From JADHUC01 sp964623055 (GTDB lineage: Bacteria > Planctomycetota > Planctomycetia > Pirellulales > Pirellulaceae): a DNA stretch of 64,000 nt. This document shows, piece after piece, positions 9,089-17,037 of this stretch. The stretch is taken from contig CAZURK010000005.1 of the NCBI GenBank assembly GCA_964623055.1, positions 68,505 through 132,504 on the forward strand. The letters are read 5' to 3'. The notes beneath the pieces were generated by a model. It saw only the letters and a program-made list of their open reading frames with translations, made no database searches and was not told where the DNA came from. The position numbers were made by a program, and so were the translations under genes. Numbering within the stretch: the first letter of the stretch is position 1; every line of letters begins with the position of its first letter.

Positions 9089-9448
9089 CTACCACCTCCA
9101 CTGGTCAATGTGCTTTTTCACGTAATCCACGGCGGCCGGATGACCCGCATGTCCGGTCGGATAGCCGAGGCCGTTTTGCAGAATCGCCTTCTTCTTCGGA
9201 ATCTCAACCGCCAGCAGACGCAACGTGTGTACCGCCGGATAGTTCCAGGCCGCGTCCGTGTACTCCTGATCAAAGGGACCGAAAGCGCCGTTGGCTTTGC
9301 GGCATGAACGGACATACTCGACGACCGCATCGGTACCAACGGAGACGGTTTCCCGCCGAGGGGAATCCGCCGCGAAAGCTGTTTCGATCGCAATGACTGC
9401 GGGGAGCACGAGGCACAGCCGCGAAGTGAGTGTTCGGCAAATCTTCAT
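9089..9448 (-). CDS. Short secreted protein, truncated terpenoid-cyclase/prenyltransferase-repeat type
   Basis: 119 residues with a clear signal peptide (RLCLVLPAVIAIETAFAAD). The mature part (VVEYVRSCRKANGAFGPFDQ; WNYPAVHTLRLLAV) resembles one to two helical repeats of the squalene-cyclase/prenyltransferase alpha-toroid, in which QxxxGxF-type turns join helices. Family members are normally three or more times longer, and the frame ends abruptly at IDQWRW, so this is probably a truncated or decayed gene. The ribosome site is weak. It is last in the minus-strand run that begins at 15090, 45 bases after the DUF6259-like gene. Confidence 0.55.
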   Translation of the reverse strand: MKICRTLTSRLCLVLPAVIAIETAFAADSPRRETVSVGTDAVVEYVRSCRKANGAFGPFDQEYTDAAWNYPAVHTLRLLAVEIPKKKAILQNGLGYPTGHAGHPAAVDYVKKHIDQWRW

Positions 9449-9493
9449 TTCAATTGCGTTTTGCGATACTGGCTTTCCGTGTATCGTTCTTGT

Positions 9494-11884
9494 CTATTTG
9501 CTGATGACGATGGCTGCAGGGTCCGCTTGGCGGGCCGGGGCGACAATCCTAAGCTCGCCCCGTTCAAACGAACTCATCTCGAGCGGCGTCTCCTTGCCGT
9601 CGAGGGTGTAGAGGGCCGCCTGGGCCAGGCCGGCAACAGCGAGCTTTGCGGTGTCCACGGTCAGCGTCAGGACGGATTTCGTCTCGCGGCGATCGACCAG
9701 GGCAACGGTGAGCGATCGGCCTTCGTCATGGCGGAAGATCTTTGCGTAGACTCCGGCCGGCAGCTTTCCGAGACCTACCTCGTCTCTGAATGACGAGCGA
9801 TACCAGTGGTCTTTGGTCTTTTCGCGCATGGCGATCAGCCCGCGCAGGTGGAGCATGTCTTCATTGGTCTTGTTGTATCCATATGCGAGTACGTCGAACC
9901 GATATCCCATCAGGAAAACGCGGTTGTAAGTGTCTTTTCTGGAGCCGCGTTCCTCGACGTCCGGGTAGTAGTACTTCAGACCGCTGCCGGCGCCATTGCA
10001 CGAGCCGCTGAAGATCAAATGGTGCGGGAAGGTGTAGGTGTAGACTTGTGGGCTCTGATATTCGGTGAGTCCGTCGATCAGTTCCAGGCCGAGCGCGTGA
10101 CTGTTGTACTGCATGAAAGCGTCGCCGACGGACTCCGAGGTCGCGGCAAGCTTAACTGTGGGGTCCGACTCTTCGCGGATCATCTTGGCGAACTCGACCA
10201 GGCTGGGCCCGACGCCGTGAGGGCGGCCGTCGGCATGATACGGACTGAAGCACACCCGCGCTGCACCGAACATCGTCACCGGGAAGCTGTCGAAGTACCA
10301 AGCGTCCACGCCGTACTGATTGACGTACTTGTCGACGACCCAGAACTTCAGGTAGTCGCGCCAGCCCTTGGCGCACGGACAGGAGCCGGCGTAGCCGGTA
10401 TAATAGTCGCCTGCCTCCATGTGGCCGTCAGGCCAGACCGACATGTAGTTGCGAAACTCGCTCCAATAGGGAATCTTCACGTCGGGGGGAATGTGCTCCT
10501 TCCATTGTTCGAGGCAATTGCCGCTGTCGGCGTCCCAGGTCCAGAAGTTCGAGTAGAACCCGATGTGTCCGCCCATCTGCCGGACCTTCTTGACGCCGTT
10601 TTCCATGTCCTTCTCACCACCACGGTCCGGGTCGGGTAGGAAGAAGCAGTAGTACGGCTTGCGTTTCTTTTCGGGCCCGACGTTCTCGAGCATCTCCGAC
10701 CAGCACTGCAAATAGTCCAACCCCAACCAACGTGCCTGTTCGAGCATCTCGGGCAGGTCGGCGTAACGATAGTTAGGTCCGCCGGTGCCAAACCAGCCGT
10801 GGGAAGACTTGATCCACTCCGGAACGTCCCGCTCTTTGAGCCACGCCGCCGAATCCGCGCGGTACCGGTCGGCGGCCCAGTGCCAGTCGCCGTCGTGTGT
10901 GGCCAAAACAAACGTCTGCGATTTCCACTGCTCGCCCGGCTCCATGAAAGCCAAGGTCCGCATGCCCAACGTCATGGTCTTGTTTTGGGCGTCCGGGACG
11001 GCTTCCAGGTCAGTCTGCTGGAAAGTAGGGTCGTAGCTGGCCAGGTACAATCCGCCGGCCGTTTCCCGGTTGTCGGCGGGGGGCACATAGAGATCCATCC
11101 ACGGCATCGACGCCCAGCCGGGATAGGTCAGCACGTTGGTGAACCGTCCCGGCCGGTTCGGCCGGACAAAGGGGTGCTGTGAGGGATTGGGGGTCAGTTC
11201 GCCCTGGATGTAGGTGCGTGCGAGGACATTCTCAGTGGGCTGGCCGCCTACGCACAGGTTGGAGAGGATCGGAAACGCCACTCGGTACACACGGAGTTGC
11301 TCCCGAGGTTTAACATCAGCCGTGTTGCGGACGTGGACGCGCCACTCGGAGGTACCGCTCGCGTCCGCCAGGCTGACGGTGTAGGTCAAGTCGATGCCGC
11401 CTTCGAGCCGGTAGCCGCACGTGAGCGTCGGTGCACCGTCCTTGCGACCCAAGGTGATCTCCGGTGGACGCAGCGGATCCAAGGCAAGTCGCTGCAAGTC
11501 ACCCACCTGTTGTGTGCTGTACAGCATGCTCGGCTCGGCCAAACAGAAGCCGCCGCCTTCCTTCAGCAGCGGGTCGTCAATGAAGATCCGCTGATTGGCG
11601 GAGTACGCGTCGATCATGAATGCCGGCGCGGGGCGACGCTGCTCGCCCACAGTCATACAAGCAGCGCCCGTCTCCTTGTTGTGAATCTCTACCGGTCGCC
11701 CAAGGTAGTCGAACACCAACCGCACCGAGTCGTTTTCCAGCACATATCGCATGGCCAACTGCTCCGATGTGGGTGAAGCGATATCGCTTTCGGCACCGTT
11801 GGTGCAAGGCACGCATGTCAGAAGGGCGAAGAGAACTGCACACAACCACCGCCACCATAGCATCCGTCTACTACTGTTCGACAT
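9494..11884 (-). CDS. Secreted alpha-galactosidase-like TIM-barrel protein (DUF6259 type)
   Basis: 796 residues from ATG 11884, with GGAGGA 8-13 bases upstream. The signal peptide is MLWWRWLCAVLFALLTCVPCTNG. Residues about 35-320 are an N-terminal beta-supersandwich (VRLVFDYLGRPVEIHNKETGA; GGIDLTYTVSLADASG). Residues about 340-690 look like a TIM barrel with the GH36/melibiase pattern: HGWFGTGGPNYRYADLPEML, LGLDYLQCWSEM, GGHIGFYSNFWTWD and, near the expected nucleophile strand, YGVDAWYFDSFP. The C-terminus is a small beta domain (SLTVALVDRRETKSVLTLTV). The likely role is hydrolysis of a glycan outside the cytoplasm; the substrate is unknown. It lies in the run with the CBM9-like and sugar isomerase genes. 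Confidence 0.7.
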   Translation of the reverse strand: MSNSSRRMLWWRWLCAVLFALLTCVPCTNGAESDIASPTSEQLAMRYVLENDSVRLVFDYLGRPVEIHNKETGAACMTVGEQRRPAPAFMIDAYSANQRIFIDDPLLKEGGGFCLAEPSMLYSTQQVGDLQRLALDPLRPPEITLGRKDGAPTLTCGYRLEGGIDLTYTVSLADASGTSEWRVHVRNTADVKPREQLRVYRVAFPILSNLCVGGQPTENVLARTYIQGELTPNPSQHPFVRPNRPGRFTNVLTYPGWASMPWMDLYVPPADNRETAGGLYLASYDPTFQQTDLEAVPDAQNKTMTLGMRTLAFMEPGEQWKSQTFVLATHDGDWHWAADRYRADSAAWLKERDVPEWIKSSHGWFGTGGPNYRYADLPEMLEQARWLGLDYLQCWSEMLENVGPEKKRKPYYCFFLPDPDRGGEKDMENGVKKVRQMGGHIGFYSNFWTWDADSGNCLEQWKEHIPPDVKIPYWSEFRNYMSVWPDGHMEAGDYYTGYAGSCPCAKGWRDYLKFWVVDKYVNQYGVDAWYFDSFPVTMFGAARVCFSPYHADGRPHGVGPSLVEFAKMIREESDPTVKLAATSESVGDAFMQYNSHALGLELIDGLTEYQSPQVYTYTFPHHLIFSGSCNGAGSGLKYYYPDVEERGSRKDTYNRVFLMGYRFDVLAYGYNKTNEDMLHLRGLIAMREKTKDHWYRSSFRDEVGLGKLPAGVYAKIFRHDEGRSLTVALVDRRETKSVLTLTVDTAKLAVAGLAQAALYTLDGKETPLEMSSFERGELRIVAPARQADPAAIVISK

Positions 11885-11909
11885 GCCGTGCTCCTCCAGT
11901 TGATTGAGT

Positions 11910-11957
11910 GCGAAGCAGAGCTTCGCGAGAAGCCAGCTCCCAAGCCGGAGCTTGGGA
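11910..11957. repeat. Two tandem hairpins in an operon leader
   Basis: Two adjacent perfect stems, GCGAAGC-AGA-GCTTCGC (11910-11926) and TCCCAAGC-CGGA-GCTTGGGA (11938-11957), occupy the 117-base gap between the CBM9-like gene stop and the DUF6259-like gene start. They resemble dispersed planctomycete palindromes rather than a terminator, since no T-run follows on either strand. Confidence 0.7.
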
Positions 11958-12001
11958 ACCAGGGATCTGCTAACATTTCGCAAGGTTACGATCAAAGCAC
12001 A

Positions 12002-12781
12002 CTAATCAAAGATGATTGTGCCAAAACCTTGGTAGTCGTGGAAGCTGCGACCGACGCGAGCCCAGTCCCACTCGGTGACTTGCTTGTCGTCGTAGTCGAC
12101 GCGATAGAAGTTGGCGCGCCAGTGGGTACCCGGTTTTGGCGGGACGTTCCCCAGCGGCTCGAGTAACTGGTACGGGATGAAGACTTCCGCTCGCCAACCG
12201 GCCACTTCGGTTTTCGGCGTCTGCGGCAATCCGTAGGAGGTCACTGCTTTACGAGTCTTCCGGTCCCCCTCGTAATGCCACGGTCGCCAGCCCAGGAACT
12301 TACCGTCGAGATTGGGTATGATGATCGGCAACTCGTAGCCCAGCGGAGAGATCTCGTATTCGAAGTAGATTGGATGCCGCTCATCGGTCCAGAAGAAACA
12401 CTCGAAGACGTCTTCATTCCAGAGATCCAGGAAGTCTTCGGTCATTGTCGCGGTGAGAGTCTTGTCGGTCCCGTCGAACAGCACATACACGCCCTTGGGT
12501 GAATAGAGCATTTTGAATCGGGCGCCGTAATCGTGTTTTGCGTTTGCACGTTTCTTGAGAGCCACCCATTCGGATTTCTTCCACTGAGCCGCGTCCCCGC
12601 GGCCGGTCACTTCGAAATCCTTGCTTTGCGGCACATGGATGGTGGGTTTCTTGGGAAGCGTCTTCTCCGCGGCGTGCAATCCTCCACGCCATTCGAATGT
12701 GAGCAAGCAGCCGAGTAATAACAAATGCCATGGCATCAAGATCGCTTCACGCAACACGGGCCGTCTTTCACAATCGTTCAT
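12002..12781 (-). CDS. Secreted CBM9-like carbohydrate-binding domain protein
   Basis: 259 residues; GAGGAT lies about 9 bases upstream of ATG 12781. A signal region ends near residue 38 (MPWHLLLLGCLLTFEWRGGLHA). The rest is a single domain like the CBM9/DOMON-type family 9 module: PTIHVPQSKDFEVTGRGDAAQW, then a beta-strand core (YVLFDGTDKTLTATM), the characteristic NEDVFECFFW and YFEYEISPLG strands, and WRAEVFIPYQLLEPLG. Such modules bind mono- or oligosaccharides and often stand alone in planctomycete glycan loci. It is downstream of the isomerase gene by 53 bases and upstream of the galactosidase-like gene. Confidence 0.8.
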   Translation of the reverse strand: MNDCERRPVLREAILMPWHLLLLGCLLTFEWRGGLHAAEKTLPKKPTIHVPQSKDFEVTGRGDAAQWKKSEWVALKKRANAKHDYGARFKMLYSPKGVYVLFDGTDKTLTATMTEDFLDLWNEDVFECFFWTDERHPIYFEYEISPLGYELPIIIPNLDGKFLGWRPWHYEGDRKTRKAVTSYGLPQTPKTEVAGWRAEVFIPYQLLEPLGNVPPKPGTHWRANFYRVDYDDKQVTEWDWARVGRSFHDYQGFGTIIFD

Positions 12782-12834
12782 AACGCAATCCTCATAGAAG
12801 AATCGTATGACAGAATGAAACCGTTGGCGAGGGC

Positions 12835-13779
12835 TTAACTCTCTACTCCCACCAACCGCTCGACGAACCGTCTCGCCTTTCTTGCTTCCTGGATCAGGCT
12901 TGCCGGATTGCCAGGCGTTAAGGTCTCGATCACGAGCGGTCCGCCCAATAATCCTCCTTGTCGGAGTCGGGCCAACACTCGTGCAAAATCGACGGCGCCA
13001 TCACCGGGCGTCACCTTGACGTCGTCGGTCGCCCGGCGGTAGTCCTTCACGCACATTCCCGTCACCAAACCATCGACGGTAGCCGCGTCATCGACCGGGT
13101 CGAGTGACCCGTCGGAATAAGCGAAGATATTGCCCGGGTCGTACCAGAGTGAAAAGTTGTCGTGTCCCACCCGCTCGATCGCTTTTCGACATCGAGGGCC
13201 GGTGGCGTTCAACGGCCCGTGGGGCTTCAGGGTGATGGCGACTCGTTTCTCCGCCGCATAGTCACAACACTCGGCGATGGCCTTGTAGTAGGCAGGTTCG
13301 AGTTCTTCGCGGTTGATACCGGCGGCGAGCAGGGATTCGCCCTTTGCCGCAGCGCAATTGTCGATCAGCTTCTTCAGCCCGTCGATCCCTTCCTGAAGCG
13401 ATCGGTTGACCGGAATCGCACCGCCGTAGATCGAAGGGATTCTAAGTCCTCGCTGCCGGGCCTGTTGGCCTATTTCGGTGGCCTCGTCGACCGACGTCGC
13501 CACGGTGATCACGAGAGCCCACTTGGCATCGTCCTTGGGTTTGGTGCTCATCAGTCCGACATGCTTGAACCCGGCTTCGGCGATTGCGTCCAGGGCCACG
13601 CGATAGTCGTATTGGCCCCAGGGCCGTGTAAAACAACCAATTTGCCAGGCCGCGTCGGCGACACAGTTCCTTGCCATGGCTGTGGACTGGATCAGCGTCC
13701 CGGCGACCGCCGAGACCGCGGCTGTTTTGGCCGTGCCGCTTATGAACTCTCGTCGCGTCAAGTGCTTGGAATCGGCCAT
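12835..13779 (-). CDS. Tat-exported sugar phosphate isomerase/epimerase-like protein
   Basis: 314 residues; GGAGA precedes ATG 13779 by 9 bases. The N-terminus has a twin-arginine signal (LTRREFISGTAKTAAVSAVAG, then cleavage near residue 37). The mature part is an AP-endonuclease-2/xylose-isomerase-like TIM barrel: GCFTRPWGQYDYRVALDAIA, AGFKHVGLM, LRIPSIYGG, VAITLKPHGPL, FSLWYDPGNIFAY, GMCVKDYR and GGPLVIETL supply the usual His, Asp and Glu metal-ligand positions. Export is unusual for a sugar isomerase but common for this family in planctomycetes. It follows the URO-D-like gene by 27 bases. Confidence 0.85.
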   Translation of the reverse strand: MADSKHLTRREFISGTAKTAAVSAVAGTLIQSTAMARNCVADAAWQIGCFTRPWGQYDYRVALDAIAEAGFKHVGLMSTKPKDDAKWALVITVATSVDEATEIGQQARQRGLRIPSIYGGAIPVNRSLQEGIDGLKKLIDNCAAAKGESLLAAGINREELEPAYYKAIAECCDYAAEKRVAITLKPHGPLNATGPRCRKAIERVGHDNFSLWYDPGNIFAYSDGSLDPVDDAATVDGLVTGMCVKDYRRATDDVKVTPGDGAVDFARVLARLRQGGLLGGPLVIETLTPGNPASLIQEARKARRFVERLVGVES

Positions 13780-13806
13780 GTGGCAGTCTCCTGTCTCCCA
13801 GTTACT

Positions 13807-15090
13807 CTACATCTGAAAGATCGCCTTGGTCATGTCAACCCACTGCCTCAGCCGCGATCGATCTCCGTTGGTTGTGTACACGTCACGGTACAGGATCTCC
13901 ACGTTGCAGTCTCGGGCCACGGCATAGGTCTTCTTCATGTCTTCCTCCAACGCATTCCAATCGGGGTTCGGCCCGCTGATGTTGGCCGGCACCGGCTTAC
14001 GAGAGTAGACGTAGTTTCTTCCCAGCATCTCGGCGACCTTGGCGAAGTCCGACCAGCCCGACACCGAAACGGATCGAAGATTCGGGATCGCGTCCATGAT
14101 CATTTCTAGTCGGTCGTCGACACGTTCGCAGCAGCCGTAATAAACGAGCCCGAATCTTTCGCTTAACTTGGCTAGATATGGGAGGACGAACTCCTTGTAC
14201 ATGTCCGGCGAGACGCTTTCGAACTCTTGCGATTCGGCCCAACCCCATAGGTCCTTCAAAGTGACCTTCTCGTGACCATTCGATTCCGGAAGGTCTGACA
14301 CGTACCCGTAGCTGCGTGGGCCGGCCATCTGGTTGTCCGTGTTCAAGGCCAGTAGCCCTTCCTGCTCGAGATAGGCAAAGACGGCGATCCGATCGTCCAG
14401 CATGTACGACATCAGTTTGTGAATGGCCTCCGGGGCGTCGTAGACCCAATACAGCAACCCCTGATTCCCGATGAATCGATAGAGCTGCCACGTGAGGCCA
14501 AAGAAGAAATTGCCGTTGAATCCCAAGTCCCCGAATTCGCCGACGTCAAATTCGTAGATGAAGGGATCGTAGTTGCCGACTTTCACCGGGAGGATGTCAC
14601 CCATGACGTCTTCCAACGTTTCCTTCCTGCGCAAGGTCTCCTCCCGATCGACGGCGATGGTCCGGTTCCGCAGCTTGTCAATATCCTCCGGCGCAGCGAT
14701 GGGGAAACTGAAACTGTAGGCAATCGACGGTTCTGGGCACACCGCCGAGCGAATCTCGACAGGCACGCCGTAATCCGAAAAGGCCATTCTCCAGCCCAGT
14801 CGGTGATAAGGTTCGACAACGATGTCGTCACCCAGTTCCTCGGCGTGCCGTAAAGTGATTCGCATGCTCCTTTCGACGCTTCGGAGGAACGGGTGCTCGC
14901 AGCGGATTTCCCGATCCTCCACGAATCCCTCGATCCAATCCGTCTCGAACAAGATGACCGGGCGTTCCGCTTTGAGGTCATGCACCGCTTTCCACAGACG
15001 TTTCCGCTCCTGCATGACAGGAAGAGATGCGAATTCCATCCGCTTCGCGGCCAGTTCTCGAATCACGGTTCGGTCCTTCTGGGAGATCAT
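13807..15090 (-). CDS. URO-D-superfamily protein, second type
   Basis: 427 residues from ATG 15090 (AAGGA about 8 bases upstream). The open frame reaches 15546 but the extra part crosses a palindromic repeat and reads as non-coding. Motifs of the URO-D/MetE-like barrel are visible: RPVILFETDWIEGFV, FGDLGFNGNFFFGLTWQLYRFIG, YDAPEAIHKLMSYMLDD, SPDMYKEFVLPYLAKLSERFG and VYYGCCERVDDRLEMI. The GCCE motif replaces the His-x-Cys of the first URO-D-fold protein at 4893-6044, so these are different subfamilies. Probably cytoplasmic, as no signal is seen. It heads the minus-strand carbohydrate run and is divergent from the DinB-rbs operon. Substrate unknown. Confidence 0.75.
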   Translation of the reverse strand: MISQKDRTVIRELAAKRMEFASLPVMQERKRLWKAVHDLKAERPVILFETDWIEGFVEDREIRCEHPFLRSVERSMRITLRHAEELGDDIVVEPYHRLGWRMAFSDYGVPVEIRSAVCPEPSIAYSFSFPIAAPEDIDKLRNRTIAVDREETLRRKETLEDVMGDILPVKVGNYDPFIYEFDVGEFGDLGFNGNFFFGLTWQLYRFIGNQGLLYWVYDAPEAIHKLMSYMLDDRIAVFAYLEQEGLLALNTDNQMAGPRSYGYVSDLPESNGHEKVTLKDLWGWAESQEFESVSPDMYKEFVLPYLAKLSERFGLVYYGCCERVDDRLEMIMDAIPNLRSVSVSGWSDFAKVAEMLGRNYVYSRKPVPANISGPNPDWNALEEDMKKTYAVARDCNVEILYRDVYTTNGDRSRLRQWVDMTKAIFQM

Positions 15091-15343
15091 GAGGAGGTTC
15101 CTTCTGCAATTCGGGACTACCACGCATTCATCGGCCATTATGATAAGCCACACGGTTGCCGTCGCGATAGCTGACGATTGAGTGTGACGGCCGGTGAGCT
15201 TCGATTTGGGGAGAATTGCAGCCGGCTGACAGACCGGATAGATTGGTGGAAACGCGGGTTTTGGGACGCGCCGGCGAACCGATCGACGTCTATGCAACGG
15301 ACAGAGCTTAGCATCATTCGAGAAATAACTGTCCGATTTGAGT

Positions 15344-15407
15344 GTAGCCGGAGTCGCAAGACTTCGGGATTTGCCGCTTCCACCCGAAGTGTTGCCACTT
15401 CGGCTAC
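15344..15407. repeat. REPIN-like double hairpin in divergent intergenic region
   Basis: The 388-base divergent gap 15091-15478 holds this element and nothing else I can support. Two arms face each other, GTAGCCGGAGTCGCAAGACT (from 15344) and its imperfect complement ending CACTTCGGCTAC (15407). Each arm is itself a small hairpin, the layout of paired REP units. Similar elements are at 53953-54043 and 63713-63777. Confidence 0.75.
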
Positions 15408-15478
15408 GACAGTTGTTCCTCGACCGATCCTCACTGGCAGTCACAATGGCATCGCCGGAACCACAAACGAGTTTCCCA

Positions 15479-16075
15479 ATGACATTACCCGAAGACTTAG
15501 GCTCGACGGTCATCACAAGCGCCGCGGCCACATTTCGGAACGACAAGAACAGGGCGGACCGAGCTGTCGCTCAATTGCCGGACGACAAGTTGCACGTCAC
15601 CTTCGATTCAAACACGAACAGTGTTGCCGTCATCATGAAGCACATTGCCGGCAACTTGCTTTCACGCTGGACGGATTTCTTGACTGCGGACGGCGAAAAA
15701 CCGTGGCGAAATCGCGATGGTGAGTTTGTGGATTCCTTCGAGAGTCGTGACGAGGTACTGGAGCACTGGGAAGCGGGCTGGAACTGTCTGTTCACACAGT
15801 TGGGCAAACTGGAGGCGGACGACCTATCGAAAACGGTCACCATCCGAGGCGAACCGCATTCGGTTCCGTTGGCAATTCATCGCTCGCTGGCCCACTGCGG
15901 GTATCACGTCGGACAGATCATCATGATCGCCCGCATCCTGGCAGGTGATGAATGGGATACAATCACAATCCCTCGCGGTGGATCAGCGGCGTACAACAAG
16001 GAAGTCTGGGGCAAAGGCTACTTTGGCCAGAATCACGTGCAAACTGATCACTCAAAGCAAGGGAAGGTACGATGA
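15479..16075 (+). CDS. DinB-like (DUF1572) protein
   Basis: 198 residues from ATG 15479; an ATG at 15446 is also possible and neither has a good ribosome site. It belongs to the DinB/YfiT four-helix-bundle superfamily: SVAVIMKHIAGNLLSRWTDF carries the first metal-ligand His, and HRSLAHCGYHVGQIIMIAR carries the His-x3-His pair of the last helix. Such proteins are putative metal-dependent transferases acting on low-molecular-weight thiols; the substrate here is unknown. Its TGA overlaps the ATG of the sugar-binding protein gene (ATGA), so it is the first cistron of the ABC transporter operon, an uncommon association. Confidence 0.8.
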   Translation: MTLPEDLGSTVITSAAATFRNDKNRADRAVAQLPDDKLHVTFDSNTNSVAVIMKHIAGNLLSRWTDFLTADGEKPWRNRDGEFVDSFESRDEVLEHWEAGWNCLFTQLGKLEADDLSKTVTIRGEPHSVPLAIHRSLAHCGYHVGQIIMIARILAGDEWDTITIPRGGSAAYNKEVWGKGYFGQNHVQTDHSKQGKVR

Positions 16076-17037
16076 AGCGAAGGGCCATGTTCGCCGCAAC
16101 CCTGGGATTAGCCGGCTTGCTCACGATTTGCATTTCCGGTTGCCAACGAACACAAGAGGATGACGGGAAGATTGTCATCGGATTGACGGTTCCGTCGCTC
16201 ACACATCCGTTCTTCATCTATTTGCGAGATAACGTGATGGATGAGGCGAAGACGTTGGATGTAGAGATCATCACGGTAGACGCCGAGGATGTCGCTGCCA
16301 AACAGATGTCGATTGTCGAGGACTTTATCGCACGCGGAGTGGACGGCGTACTGATTTCTCCCATCGGAGCGGATTCTCTCGTACCGGCAGTGGAGGCGCT
16401 GAACGAAGCAAGTATTCCTGTCGCCACGGTGGATCGCAAGGTCAACGGGGGTCACGTGCTGGCCCACGTCGGGGCAGACAATGTGGAAGGTGGACGTGTT
16501 GCGGCACGCTACATCGCCGAACGTCTCGAGGGCAAAGGCAAGGTGATTGAACTGGAAGGCACGCCCGGAGCATCTCCCGCGATCGACCGCAAGACCGGTT
16601 TCCACGAAGTGATCGACCCATCGGACATCGAGGTCGCTGCAAGCCAGACCGCCAACTTTCAGCGAGCCGCCGGCCAGTCGGTTATGGAGAATCTGCTGCA
16701 GGTGCACAGGGATTTCCAGGCCGTTTATGCCGCAAACGACGAGATGATGCTGGGGGCGATTGAGGCGATGGAAGCGAACAACGTGGACGCGTCACGCGTA
16801 GTCACGGTCGGCTATGACGCCATCCCCGACGCCATCAGCTACGTACGCGAAGGCCGGCTGGACGCCAGTGTCGAGCAGTACCCGGGACGCCAGGCGAGAA
16901 CAGCCCTGCGGTTGCTGGTGGAACATATCCGCGACGGATCACTACCGGACACAAAAGAGATCTACATCGAGCCCGTCGTCATTAGCGCCGAGACTCTGGA
17001 TCAGGCGGAGGACAAGGGAGTGTCGCGTGCCGAGTAA
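16072..17037 (+). CDS. rbsB: Periplasmic sugar-binding lipoprotein of an ABC importer (RbsB type)
   Basis: 321 residues. A lipoprotein signal ends ICISGC, placing the lipidated Cys at 24. The mature chain has the type-I periplasmic binding fold of ribose/galactose binding proteins: VIGLTVPSLTHPFFIYLRDN, ISPIGADSLVPAVEALN, IPVATVDRKV, HVGADNVEGGRVAARYI, GTPGASPAIDRKTGFHE, VYAANDEMMLGAIEAM and VTVGYDAIPDAI. These match the RbsB ligand-contact regions, though the exact sugar cannot be read off. It overlaps the upstream DinB-like gene by 4 bases and the ATPase gene by 11. The symbol marks the family, not proven ribose specificity. Confidence 0.9.
   Translation: MKRRAMFAATLGLAGLLTICISGCQRTQEDDGKIVIGLTVPSLTHPFFIYLRDNVMDEAKTLDVEIITVDAEDVAAKQMSIVEDFIARGVDGVLISPIGADSLVPAVEALNEASIPVATVDRKVNGGHVLAHVGADNVEGGRVAARYIAERLEGKGKVIELEGTPGASPAIDRKTGFHEVIDPSDIEVAASQTANFQRAAGQSVMENLLQVHRDFQAVYAANDEMMLGAIEAMEANNVDASRVVTVGYDAIPDAISYVREGRLDASVEQYPGRQARTALRLLVEHIRDGSLPDTKEIYIEPVVISAETLDQAEDKGVSRAE
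17014..17029 (+). promoter_or_regulatory. Ribosome site and GTG start of the ABC ATPase gene
   Basis: AAGGGAG (17014-17020) is 6 bases before GTG at 17027. Starting here gives VPSNRLLYMEQISKAFPGV, which matches the N-terminus expected of RbsA-type ATPases, and gives 503 residues, close to the usual length. The later ATG at 17051 has no ribosome site. Confidence 0.8.

Noticed and set aside
15090..15546. N-terminal extension of the second URO-D-like protein
   Set aside because: The extra 152 codons cross a REPIN-like element, lack a ribosome site and add no family sequence.
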